Assembly: GCA_014529385.2 (NCBI GenBank)
Contig: CM043944.1
Location: 69,302,895 to 69,366,894 of the forward strand
Direction of reading: 5' to 3'
Length of the DNA stretch: 64,000 nt
Source: Adiantum capillus-veneris
Lineage: Eukaryota > Streptophyta > Polypodiopsida > Polypodiales > Pteridaceae
Under the pieces are notes generated by a model. The model did no database searches and had not been told where the DNA came from. It saw nothing but the letters and a program-made list of their open reading frames with translations. Each line of letters starts with the position of its first letter. Position 1 is the stretch's first letter. Made by a program: the position numbers and the translations under genes. Of the stretch, positions 20,928 through 32,590 are shown piece by piece.

Positions 20928-23900
20928 GTTTCATTTATCCAGTGGAGAATTCAGAGTGGGTCTCTCCTGTTGTTGTCACTCCTAAGAAAAATGGCAAGTG
21001 GAGGGTGTGTGTGGATTATCGTCCACTTAATGAGGCAACAAAAAGAGATCACTTTCCCCTCCCATTTCAGGATGAGATACTAAATGAAGTAGCTGGTCAT
21101 GAGAAGTACACTGTGTGTGATGGCTACTCGGGTTACTTTCAAATAGGTATCGCATTGGAGGATCAATTGAAAACAACCTTTATCACTCCTTGGGGTTGTT
21201 ATGCTTTTAGAGTCATGCCATTTGGCCTGACAAATGCTCCTGCAACTTTCCAACGCTTCATGAACATGGTGTTTCAAGCATTCTTTGGAAAGTCCATTAG
21301 GGTTTTTATTGATGATTTTTGCATTTATAGCTCAAAATCATTGCATCTACAAAGGGTAGAAGAAGGTTTAAAGAAGCTCTATGACATGGGAGGTCAACTC
21401 AACCCCGACAAGTGTCACATAGCTAAGGATGAAGTGATCTTGCTTGGTCACAAGGTTTCCTATAAAGGCATTGAGGTGGATCCTTCAAAGGCAAAGGCTC
21501 TTATTGAGCTCCCCTCACCCAAGAATCTCAAAGAGGTCATATCATTCATTCAAAAAGTGAAGTATGTGTCACGCTTTATTCACTTAGCTTCGGAGTTGCT
21601 TCATCCTTTGCAAAAGTTGACACAACAAGTAGAATTTGCATGGTCTGATGAGCTTGAAGAGTATTTTTGTAACATTAAAGTCATTTTGTCAGAGCTACCA
21701 ACACTCATGCCTCCTTGTTGGGAGTACACATTCTTTGTTAGCTCTAGTGCTGGAAGGGAAACAATTGGTACTGTGTTGCTACAACAAGATCCCTATAGTA
21801 CCAGGATGCGGCCCATCTACTTTGCTAGTAGGGTCATGAATGCTTTAGAGAGAGGCTACACGGAGGCAGAACTCATGATGCTTTCTCTCATGTTTGCGGT
21901 GAGAAAGTTTAGATCCTACCTGCTACCAAAACCTTTTGTAATTCTCACTACAAAAAATTTGTTCCCTTGGGTGTCATCTCAAATGAATCTTAGTACTAGG
22001 ATCTCAAAGTGGATTATGGAGTTGCAAGAGTTTCAATACTCTTTCAAGGTAGAAGATAGTGTGCGTGCACAATTGGCAGGGATTCTCACTTATAGGGTGC
22101 ATGAAAAGGAGATTAAGGTGCCTGAAGTAAAGACCCTACCATTGCCACCACCAAAAAGTATTCCTAATGCTTTTACCTTGTTCTTTGATGGAGCTTTTCA
22201 TCGAGCCACGGGAAAAGCAGGGGGAGGGCTAGTGTTGCTCAACCCAAGTGGAGAGGTGGTCATGAAAGAGAAGGTCAATCTACCAGGTTCAACTAGCAAC
22301 AATGAAGCAGAATACGACACACTAATTCATGGTTTGAAGATGTGCATTGGCCAAGGGATACAACGCCTCATGGTAAAGGGAGATGCACTTCTCATTGTTA
22401 AACAGATTTTAGGTATTTGGGCATGCAAGAATGAAAGCTTACGGACAAAAGTTCATGCCATTCGTAGATTGTTTAATCAATTTGAAGAAGTGGAACTATA
22501 TCATATTCCTAGGAAACAGAATGAAGATGCCGATTTACTTGCACAGCAAGTAGTTACATGTGTTGAGAAAGAAGTGCAGGTCATCATGGTGGCAGCAACT
22601 GTCAAGCAACCGAGATACCAGGGATTGGAGTCATTGACTCCCATTATTAGCTACATTTTGGAGGGCGAGTTTCCACAAGACTTCACGAAGGCTCAGAAGA
22701 GGAGACTCGTGAAGAAGGCAAGCGCATATCTCTTCCTAGAAGGCTCCCTTTATCAAAGAGGGAGGGATCAAGTATGCAGAAGAGTACCAACTATTGAGGA
22801 AATTCCAACCATTCTAAAAGGTTTGCATGAAGAAGCATGTGGTGGTCATTTTGCCCAAGAATTAACTGTGAAGAAGATTTTGCTTGCGGGGTATGTTTGG
22901 CCAAGTCTGCATGTGGATGTCCAACATTGGTGTAAAAGTTGTCACAATTGTCAGGTAAATGGGAATAGAAGATTGGTTTATGGTCCAAGGCAAATCGTGC
23001 TTGCAAATGGACCGTTTGAAAAGTGGGGCAGTGATGCTATGGGTCCTCTGCCTAGGACAAAAAATGGTAAACTCTACATTCTAGTGGCTGTAGACTATAT
23101 GACTAGGTGGGTGGAAGCACAGAGTGTGGCAAAGGTAAATGAGAAGACAGTGAGCAAATTCGTCTACACTCACATTTGTTGTAGATTTGGCACACCTTTG
23201 GAGATAGTTTCTGATAATGGTCCAGGGTTTAGAAAGGGATTGCTCACAGAAGTCTGTGAAGAACTTCACATTCTACATCGTCACAGTACACCCTACTATC
23301 CCCAATCAAATGGTTTGGTAGAAAAAGCTAATGGTGTCATTGCAGGCATCATTAGAAAGATGGTGAAAAACAAGACAAAGTTGTGGGATGACTTCTTGGA
23401 TGGTGCCTTGTGGGCATATTGAACCACATATAGGGAAGCCACGGAGTTCACACCATTTCACTTGGTCTATGGTCAAGAGGCTTTACAGCCAATTGAGCTA
23501 AACATTCCAACAATGCGACTTCATGGCAAATCAGCACAAGATGATCAAGAAGCATGGATGGATCGACTTCTTACCTTAGCTGAGCTTGAGTGGAAAAGAG
23601 AAGCAGCATACGAGTGCTATAAGAGGAAAGCCACACAGACAAAGGAGAAGCTTGACAAGAAACTGAAGGACAAAGGCATCAATGAAGGAGATCTTGTGCT
23701 AAGGTATGACAATTGACTCGATAATCGTTTTGATGCCAAATTTGAAACAAGATGGCAAGGGCCATACATAGTCAAGAAGGCTTTCAATTCAAGTTACTAT
23801 CAGTTTATGGACTTGAATGGTAAAGAGCACTCCAGGAAAGTAAACGGGTATCGCTTGAAGCCCTATTTGAGTCGCCTTCTACCAAAGGATCTACCAAAGA

Positions 23901-24049
23901 TCTGTCAAAAGGCCACTATCTCATGTAAGTATTGTTACATGAAGCATGAGTGTAACTCTAGCCAAAATTCTAAGGGGCCAAACAATAAAAATCTCGTCAA
24001 GGACTCTGAAGCACTCTCTTTGGAAAAGATGCTCTATGATGGTACATGA
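20928..24049 (+). pseudogene. family A copy 1 RT, dual RNase H and integrase (3' part of gag-pol)
   Basis: Continuation of the frame broken at 11901. RT carries DGYSGYFQI and the catalytic VFIDDF (a FIDD variant of YxDD). The first RNase H domain is eroded: FVSSS in place of the first-Asp motif and ILTTKNLF in place of the TDH region. A second RNase H is complete: FFDGA, NNEAEY, GDALLIV, NEDAD. Integrase has the HHCC finger (CGGHF ... CKSCHNC) and DDE residues in SDAMGPLP, SDNGPGF and GLVEKANG, then a GPY-type C-terminus and no chromodomain. Two TGA codons (23420-23422, an Arg codon in family B; 23714-23716) kill it. No frameshifts. Confidence 0.9.
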
Positions 24050-24060
24050 ATATACCATCA

Positions 24061-24077
24061 TCCAGGGGGAGGGCTAA
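24061..24077 (+). promoter_or_regulatory. family A polypurine tract
   Basis: CCAGGGGGAGGGCTAA immediately before LTR2; the same GGGGGAGGGCTAA occurs before the family B 3' LTR at about 62393-62405. Primes plus-strand DNA synthesis in LTR elements. Confidence 0.8.
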
Positions 24078-26454
24078 TAATAGCCGTTTTTTCGGCTCTT
24101 TGTAATTGCCACAGTGAGTTACCTCACCCTACCAAAATCACCCAAACACTGTGGCTATCCCTACCATTTCACTGTACATAGGCGTGCGTGAGTCACGGGA
24201 CTTTTCCCATATCTTCTTAAAAAACCCTCAATTAGCTAGTCATTGGGCTAGTTAAGCCAAAAAAATAAAAAAAATAAAAAATATAAGTATATTATGGCCC
24301 ATGCGTATGTAAATATTTCTTTGTATATAGGGCCTAAATAAAAGATTTTTTCATAATTATTTTGGTATTTATTTAAATATTTCTACCTAGGTGTGTGCTA
24401 TTTATGCTCTGTACATTGCCTCACCATTACCACAATTTTTCTTTCCATTTTTCATACTCTTTATTCCATATAGAAATTTTTTCATGTAAGCTTCTCTTAT
24501 ATTTGGTGTAACTCCACCCCAACAAAAATCCAAAAAAACTAGTTTTATTTATTTGTATATTTTTTCACTATTGTGATTTTTCCCTTCCTACATCTATTTT
24601 GTTTTTTTTTTCTAAAAAATTAGAACACCAAAAATATTTATCTTTTTATGATAGCCTCATAATGAGAGAGATTTCTTTTGACCCCTTTATATTTTTTTCC
24701 ACTTATATTATTTATATTTGACATGTACATATTTTTTAGACCTCTCAATATTTGATTTTCTTAGTTGTACTATTCACTTATATCATAATCTCAACAATAT
24801 CTTCAATTATAGACCTACCAAATAAGGTCAAGGGTAGGTGGCATGCATACATGCACTATGGAGGGCTCACTCTTGGAGGTATTCAAAAAAATCATCCAAA
24901 GAAGGACCCCACAAGGACCTTGTGCAGTGGAAAAAAACGGTCGGTTTTGCTGAATTTTTAAAGTTCACTTGCTCTCCGAATTTGAAAAGGTGATACAAAC
25001 AAACATTGTAGCTCGTGGGCTGAACTTTTGCCTCAAATATTTTCATATTTTTTTGAGCTACGAGCTGTGAGCTATGATTTTATTAGTGGACCCCAGTTTT
25101 CCCATGCTATGCAGCCACACTCTCTCTTCCACTTTATCATTTTCCTCTTTCACACACACTTCTCCACTCATCATCCCCACCTCTCTCACCACTCCTCTCT
25201 GCACCCTACTCACCTTCTCCTCAACCTTGAAGAATAAGAGAAACCATGGTGAACTCATACCTCCCACACACAATTCCATTCCAAAATTGACCACCTAGTC
25301 TCATTTTTCCTCCTCCAATTTACCCATATCTATAAAAAAAACCACAAAATTCAGCCTCTTCTCTTAAAAGACAGCATCATGGTGGTTGATTACTCAGCTT
25401 CAATTACCTTGTCTCTCAAGGAAGGTCAAGAGTGGAGAAAAAATGTACCGTCAAAGCTAGTGGACCGTCAACAAGCGTCAAAATTGGCCCTACTCAAGAC
25501 ACTTGGAGCATCAACCTTATAAGAAATCCATATTTTCTTACCTCTTAAGAGTTTTTCTTCCTTATTTGTATCCTACATGGATACTCCCATTGTAAATATC
25601 CAATTCCATTTGTAAATTAATACTAACTCTACTAACACTAACCCACTATGAAAAGTCCTATCACCTCCATTTCTCTCCTCTCTCTTTCCCCACCAACTTC
25701 TTGATAATTCCAAGCAAAAGAAATTAGATAAATGGCTGAAAATCTAACCCAACCATGGTTAGAGGAGTAACCCTAGCCTTCAAAATTGCTATAAAAGGAG
25801 GGTGTGGCTAGCACAAAAGGGAGAGCCATAAGCAAGAGCACTATGCTATAGCTTGAGAAGCCAAGCTCAACCTCTCTAGAAGGAGCTCTTGAGTGGAAGC
25901 TCATTGTCTTATGCATGTGCATGTGTTGTAATAGGGGATTAGCAAGGGAACTCTATGCCATTGTAAGAGAGAGAGTGATCATTCAATTGAGAGTAGAAAA
26001 TCTATCATTTCTCCTACTAGTGTAAGCCCAACATTTGATGAATCAAGGAGGTGGATTTGGACTAAGCTTGGATACTTTGTCTCCCTTCCAACGTGAAGTA
26101 ATGGACAACAATGATGCGTAAGTGTCTTGGTGTTTTTTTGTTAAGTTCTTGATAGCTTGTCTCTGGTGTTGTCATCAATCTAGCCATAAATCCCACATAC
26201 TGTAAGAGGGCGACAGGGTGGAGAGGACTCCCCTGGCTTTAAGACAGTGATTGGGGTGGCTTTTCTTGTGCTGTGTTGTGGTGAAATTTACGCAAGCTAT
26301 GTTGAACACATACTAATCTCACTTTGATTTGTCATGACAGATTTGTAAGAAGGTATTAATGCAACAAGCACCCCCTCCCCCTTTCTCTCTCTTTCTTAAA
26401 TATATAGTTGTGTTTGCTTGATCATTGTCGATACGTTTCAAAGCATCCCGAGCA

Positions 26455-26538
<84 letters not shown>

Positions 26539-26818
26539 TTTTAGTGTCTCTCTCTCGTGTTTTAGTGTGTGAGAGTGTTCCATTGGTGTTAGGGTTTGTG
26601 TAAATTCCTTGCTTGTTTGTGGGTTGCTCTCACGATTCTCCTCTTTTGCGTCCTAGTTCGCTGTTAAACTAGGTGGTGCCCCTGGTGTAGTTGGGATTTG
26701 GCTGTGGGTTCGTTGTTTTGGTTTGTGTTGTGTTGTGCCCCAACCCCATTGAGCAGCACGGGAGCCTTGAAGGGTGTCTAGAGGTTGCTCTTCTTGTTGC
26801 CTGCCCCAGACCGCCTCA
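24078..26818 (+). repeat. family A LTR2 (2741 bp), shared by copies 1 and 2
   Basis: Near-identical to LTR1. The first dinucleotide is TA (TAATAGCC) where LTR1 has TG, a change that would be expected to impair integration of DNA ending here. TATA box at 25789-25798; interrupted CT tract 26457-26535 plus a short duplication of TCTCTCTCGTGTTTTAGTG just after it. Confidence 0.9.
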
Positions 26819-26821
26819 AAT

Positions 26822-26839
26822 TGGTGCCCCCATTGAGGA
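26822..26839 (+). promoter_or_regulatory. family A copy 2 primer-binding site
   Basis: TGGTGCCCCCATTGAGGA, three bases after LTR2; shows that copy 2 has its own properly placed internal region. Confidence 0.6.
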
Positions 26840-26892
26840 CGGCTTGTGTATCTTTGTGTAGAATCAACCTTTAGCATAGTCAAGTAGTTTGC

Positions 26893-27105
26893 ATGAATCA
26901 CGAAAATTTGTATGATCCCTTCATTCCCATTGCAAGGCAAAAGGTACACATAATTGTTAGTACTAAGTTGCAATTTCAACGTGTCATTCGTAGAATTTTA
27001 GGTCCTCTTAGGTTGGCCGAGATAAACGCTACAGTAAATCCTTTTATTTTGCCTCTCATTAGGTACGACCTTAGTTTGGACGTCTATATTTTTGTTTTGT
27101 TTTAA
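26893..27105 (+). CDS. small leader ORF 1, family A copy 2
   Basis: Same 70-aa product as 9201-9413 with one Ser to Thr change (EINAT). See that entry for the conserved pattern. Confidence 0.6.
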   Translation: MNHENLYDPFIPIARQKVHIIVSTKLQFQRVIRRILGPLRLAEINATVNPFILPLIRYDLSLDVYIFVLF

Positions 27106-27126
27106 GCATTAGGTCATGCATAGACC

Positions 27127-27345
27127 ATGGATAATGGCCCAGGAATAGAGGTTTTCCCCTTCCATTTCACTCCACACATTAGAATAAACATTGCAATTAG
27201 TAGGAAAATCCATTTTCAACAACGTATGGTGTTCATGTTTGGTGCCCAAAGAGTAGGAGAAATTCTCGCATCACCAAACCCTGTCATCCTACCTCTTATT
27301 GATTATCATAGGTCGTTTGATGTGAATATCTTTATTTTGTTGTAG
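27127..27345 (+). CDS. small leader ORF 2, family A copy 2
   Basis: Same 72-aa product as 9435-9653 with two residue changes (SRKIHF, YHRSFD). Open despite the age of the locus. Confidence 0.6.
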   Translation: MDNGPGIEVFPFHFTPHIRINIAISRKIHFQQRMVFMFGAQRVGEILASPNPVILPLIDYHRSFDVNIFILL

Positions 27346-27430
27346 AATAGATTGCAAGCTAGAAAACATTATTGTGTAAATCTTTTTAAGAAAGAAAAAC
27401 AAAACCGGGTGTCACTTTGAAATCAATTCA

Positions 27431-30079
27431 ATGGAAAGCCAACGCCAAATGTTTGGGTATCCTCTTTTCTTTGGAGATCCTAGAGAGGATTTCAAGATGT
27501 CTTGCCGTATCAAGAGGATAATAACTGATCAAGAACGTGTAGAAATGTTTGAGGTGGTCCTTAGGAAAGATGCTAGCACTTGGTTTGACTCTTTGCCTGA
27601 GGAAATTAAGGGGAATTACATAGAAGTTTTGAATCGTTTCAAGAAATACTTCTTTGATCCCCAAAACACTCAAAAATTATGGCAAGACATTGTTTCTCAT
27701 AAGCAAAAAGACTTCGATGACTACTACTTGTACAAGAAAGAGTTTCTACGTCTTTGGGCTCTATGGATACGAAATGTTGCTAACCCTGGTGATGGTGCAG
27801 AATTTCTAAAGAAGGAGAGGTTCATAGCCGGACTCTTTCCTGACCTTAAGGTAAAAGTTGAGGCGGGTGCACCTACTACTTTTGATGCAGCTGAAACTAG
27901 GGCTGCTGAGAAGTATAGGAAACTCAAGTGCTTAAGGGGAGAGGTTCCAATAGAAGGTCTTAGACCCAAAGGTAAGTCACAAGAATCAACATCTAGGGAG
28001 CTTCCTGAGGTAACGGCTGAAGTGATTGAGAAGTTAAATGAATCTTTAAGCAGCCTGTCAATTCACCTTGCACAAGTTGTAGGTCCAAAGGGACAAGCAA
28101 AGAAGTCAGAAGAGAGAGAGCCACAAACTAGGAGAGTCTTGCAATGTTGGAATTGCGGAGAGTCTGGACATGGGATGTATAATTGTCCTTGGCCCCGTGG
28201 AGAGCCAGGGAGACCTAACTTGAATTACCCAGTGATGAATGCAGGAGAAGGAGCTGGTCAACAACCAAGGCTTCTACAAAGGCCAAATGGACCAATACCA
28301 CCTCCACAAGGGGTAGAAGGAGTTCAACCTTTGCCAGATCCAAATGTGCATGTGGTAGAGGTGACAAATTCAAATGAGTTTGACATGGAAGCCAATGGCA
28401 TTAAGCGTGGCCGAGGAAAAGGTAAAGAGAAAGAGGGTGTCCCATCACAGAGTGACCATGGACAAGGCAAGAAGGCAAAGGAGACCAAGGAAGCTAAGAG
28501 GACTCGACGTCGTATCAATCTCCAAGACTTCCCTCTTGGACATGGTATGGCTCCATACAACCTGTTGGAAGACATGCGAGGTAAGGGTCCTGATATCTCA
28601 TGGCCTCAGTTTCTTGCGTTATGCCCACAAGTTAGGAGGGATTTAACAAAGGCAGTTAGCACTAGGAGAAAGGTAAAAGAGAGTTTTCCTGTTGTAAAAA
28701 TTGCACATGCTGAAATGAACGAGGATAGTACAGCTATGCTAGATTGTTACATAAAAGGAAGATTGGTTAGGAAAGGTCTAGTGGATGGGGGTGCACAAAT
28801 TTGCATCATGACAGAAGGGCTCATGCAAAGACTAGGCATGCTCATCCATGAGACACCTGAAATCAAACTGAAAATGGCAAACAATAGCAAGGCTAGGTGT
28901 GTAGGCATTTGTAAAAATGTTTTTGTGGAGGCCTTTGGCATTAAGAAGGCAGTGGATTTTTATGTTATGTCGACCAAGGGAAGGGGTTATCCATTTATCC
29001 TAGGAAGACCATGGCTAATGAAAATGCGAGCTTTGCAGGATTGGGAGAGTGGGAAATTAATTTGCAGGAATGAAAATCATAAGAAGGTTGTCTTTGACAT
29101 GAAGGAGCAACGCCAAGAGGAGCTCCATGAAGAATCATCTCAAAGTGAGACGGAAGAAGGTTGGACCGATAGCACTTCAGAAGAAGAAAGTAGCAGCAGC
29201 ATTACTGAAGAGGAGTCTTCCATCGAAGTCATGGGGGTAAGGTTTAAGCCAAGCAACCAAGAGACCTCTTGTCGAGGTTTGGAAGAGGTAGGTTCCCAAG
29301 AGAACCAAAAGGTGGAAGATGAAGGAATGTTAGAAGGTATGTTTTCTACAACACTTACAAAGGATGAAAGAGAGGAGTTCAAATGTGTGCTAAGGAAATT
29401 TTCGAGGCTTTTTGCTAAAGACTACACCGATGTGCGTGGAGTAGATGTTGTTCAACACAAGATTGAGTTGAAGCCAGAGGCCACACCTAAGGCTCAAAAG
29501 CTACGAAGGCTAGGAGTCATTAAGGAGCATGCTCTACTCAAGGAGGTAAGAAAGCTTCTAGCAGCAGGTTTCATTTATCCAGTGGAGAATTCAAAGTGGG
29601 TCTCTCCTGTTGTTGTCACTCCTAAGAAAAATGTCAAGTGGAGGGTGTGTGTGGATTATCGTCCACTTAATGAGGCAACAAAAAGAGATCACTTTCCCCT
29701 CCCATTTCAGGATGAGATACTAAATGAAGTAGCTGGTCATGAGAAGTACACTGTGTGTGATGGCTACTCGGGTTACTTTCAAATAGGTATCGCATTGGAG
29801 GATCAATTGAAAACAACCTTTATCACTCCTTGGGGTTGTTATGCTTTTAGAGTCATGCCATTTGGCCTGACAAATGCTCCTACAACTTTCCAACGCTTCA
29901 TGAACATGGTGTTTCAAGCATTCTTTGGAAAGTCCATTAGGGTTTTTATTGATGATTTTTGCATTTATAGCTCAAAATCATTGCATCTACAAAGGGTAGA
30001 AGAAGGTTTAAAGAAGCATGCCATGGAAAAAAAATTCAAGATCCACACCCAAATGTGGAATGGGGTGGTCGGAGAATAA
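27431..30079 (+). pseudogene. family A copy 2 gag-protease-RT, open but truncated and chimeric
   Basis: Uninterrupted 882-codon frame. Gag core at the N-terminus lacks seven residues present in copy 1 (a 21-bp in-frame deletion after PRED). Zinc knuckle CWNCGESGHGMYNC (residue ~239) is intact, protease DGGA at ~450, ILGRPW at ~522, RT from ~713 with FIDDF at ~838. After residue ~861 the sequence crosses into minus-strand B LTR and ends in about 20 foreign residues (HAMEKKFKIHTQ...). RT thumb, RNase H and integrase are missing. Gag and protease could still be made from this copy. Confidence 0.9.
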
Positions 30080-30713
30080 GGTGAGAGGAGTGGTGAATGA
30101 GTGAGAATGGGCTTGCTACTCGTGCATGTTAGTAAGGAAAATAATGAGGTAAATAATGAGGTAGGGGAAACTTGCGAGTATGCTCACTTATCATACAAGA
30201 GGTGGCGAATCCGCACACCTCAAGATGGAAGTAGCAAGATGATAGGATTATGAGAGGGAGAGAGAGAGAGAGTGTGTGTGTGTGTGTATGGTGGCAAATC
30301 CGCACACCTTTAGATAAGCAGAAAAAAAAAGGCAAGGAACAAGCATATACCATACTCACAATGAAATGTATCCAAAGCGACACAAAGTATGGCACCAAGA
30401 TGGAGTGTGTTGATTGCTTGCAAAAGATGAATACAATAGGTAGCGTATGGCAGGAAAATGAGAAGGGGACAAGATCGTAGGAGGCATAATGGAGAGATGG
30501 GAGTTGATGGCGAGGAATATCATGAGTGTGTCCACCCTTCTTCTTCTTGAAATTGTGCCTTCAACCCTTAATTACAAGTGGTGTGGAGGTGTGGTGCTCA
30601 TCTTTTGTGCATGGTGATGGTGATGATGATGGTGTTGTGATTATGTGATTAGGGTTCATGATACAAGCATGTAGCACAAGAGTATGTATGGATAGGTGTG
30701 TGTGTGTGTGTGT

Positions 30714-30756
<43 letters not shown>

Positions 30757-31865
30757 AGTGAGCTCTCATGGCCTGCTTATATAGGGAAGGAGGGGAGGAT
30801 TTAGCAATATTTCTATTTGAGGTGAGTGTCCCACTTTGGTGACTAGGAAAATGGGGTGCATGTGACTGTGGCTCCCATCTTGTCTCCTCATTATTTAAAA
30901 TACCAGAGTCAATAGAGAGAGAAGATGAGAGAATGTGGGTAGGATGTAGAGGATAGGAGATATTTACAATAGTCTAGCTTTGGCTAGACATAAGCTTATT
31001 AGGGAGAGAAGAGAGAGGTAAGAAATTTACAAGAGAGATTGTCAAAGGTGGATAGTTGTTGATGAGGATGGATCCTCCAAAAATGGTGATAGAATCACTC
31101 TAGACTTGCCAAGACCTCATTAAAAGAGCCTTGTCTCTTGTAATCATGCTTGAAGACTTGTAGAACCATAGCCATTCTAGAGGGAAGAAAATTGGGGATG
31201 GCCTGTGTCACCATTACACGAGAAAACAGGGGTCCACTACAAAAATCATATCTCCGTGTTCATAACTCCAAAAATTCTGAAAAAAATTGAGCTAAAAGTT
31301 GAGATCACGAGATACATCTTGCATGTTGAGCGCTCCTTCAGATTCGGGGTTTTTCTCTATTTAACAAATTCAGCCAAATAATGTATTATTTGTGGCTGCA
31401 AAGGTCTTTTGGTGGTCTCCTTTGAGTGGAGTTCTCTCTTGCCTTCAAGTGTAAGCTCCTTCATGTGTATGAAAACATGACCTAGAGTTTTGAAAAGATT
31501 GGCAATCATCTAGATGGAGGATTATTGAAATTTGAAAGTGGGGTTGAGGTTTGAAAGTGAATAAAATATTTGGTAGGGTGGAATAATATATATACATGAA
31601 AAATATATTAGAAAATACTAAACTATATAATGTAATTTAGAATATATATATTTAATATTTAAAGTCAAAAGGGATATTAACAAAGAAAGCTTACTTATTT
31701 ATGCTACATCGTGATTCATTAGCATAAGTCTTATTTATTTAATAAAGGCTAAAACTTTTGTGAAAAAGGGAAGAAAAATCAAAAGTAACTTATATAATAG
31801 GAAATATTTTGGTAAAAGGGCAAAGATATATGGGGGGGTTCCCATGCATGGAAAAGCTTGCCTCA
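30013..31865 (-). repeat. family B solo LTR, main part
   Basis: Minus-strand B LTR beginning (in its own orientation) TGAGGCAAGC at 31865 and running to the family A junction at 30013; the last 126 bp are at 6282-6407. No internal B sequence is attached, hence a solo LTR made by LTR-LTR recombination. TATA box (TATATAAG, minus strand) near 30780-30788. GT tracts at about 30268-30288 and 30694-30752. Confidence 0.9.
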
Positions 31866-32590
31866 CTCCCGAGAACGAAGCAAACTCAGAGCGAAGCGGT
31901 CCTCTAGTCTCCTGCTCAAACCAACTCGGCGCATCTCTGCAAAGATCCATCTGGTCGAAGGTTTCCAAGGGCCTCCTGATTGAGGCACCCTGGCACGAAG
32001 CCTCTGCAAAAAGAACTCCTTCCAGGGCTCCTCACCTGGAAGAAGTCCTCTGAGTATGAACTTCCCTAGAAGGGGTCTGCTCTGCTGTGCTGGATCAATG
32101 ATCCCAAGCCCTCCCTGAGAACAAGGAAGCGTGATGACCGACCAAGCCACCTTGGCTCGGGCCATCTAAGTGTCACGTCCTGACCAAAGGAAGTTCTTGA
32201 TCAGCCTCTCTACCTAGTTGATACAAGAACTCGAGAAGATACAGCAAAAAGTGATGTACCACATAGTCGCCAACAACACCTGGTTGGCAACTACTACTTT
32301 GCCAGCCAGCGAAAGTGGTGCTAAGCTCCAATGTAACAGATTTCTCCTGATGGTGGACAATCTGCTGCTCGGGAGACAAGTCCAAACCAACTTGACAACC
32401 CAAGTACCGAACTGCAATCCCTGGGGGAATCCACCTGAAACCCTCTCCTGGCATCCAATCTGGCACAGGAGCACTACCAACCGAGAAAGCCACTGTCTTT
32501 CTCCAGTTGATCAGTGCACCCGATGCACAGCAGAAGGTCTCCAGAGCCTGCTCACATCTGTGAATATTGGCCTCCTGAAGGCCAATTAAA
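31866..32590 (-). pseudogene. LINE reverse transcriptase, C-terminal RT part, decayed
   Basis: Minus-strand peptides with the region after the FADD motif of a plant LINE RT: RCEQALETFCCASGALINW, GFRWIPPGIAVRYLGCQVG, then ARAKVAWSVITLPCSQGGLG and KFILRGLLPGEEPWKE. Two frames are needed. It ends at the B LTR boundary 31865/31866; the next LINE codons are found at 5039/6281, on the other side of the nest. Upstream it is cut by element D sequence at about 32590. Confidence 0.8.

Larger units (their letters stand above)
6408..30017 (+). mobile_element. family A Ty3/Gypsy (Tat-like) tandem dimer, 3' truncated
   Basis: Order on the plus strand: LTR1 (6408-9126), internal 1 (9127-24077, split by element C), LTR2 (24078-26818), internal 2 (26819-30017). 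LTR2 serves as 3' LTR of copy 1 and 5' LTR of copy 2. Copy 2 ends within RT, fused to B LTR sequence at a shared GAAGC (30013-30017). The element lies within a B solo LTR, whose two halves flank it. Internal 1 without element C is about 5.9 kb and encodes one gag-pol frame of roughly 1,759 codons. Assignment to a Tat-like lineage rests on the dual RNase H and on the absence of a chromodomain. Confidence 0.9.
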
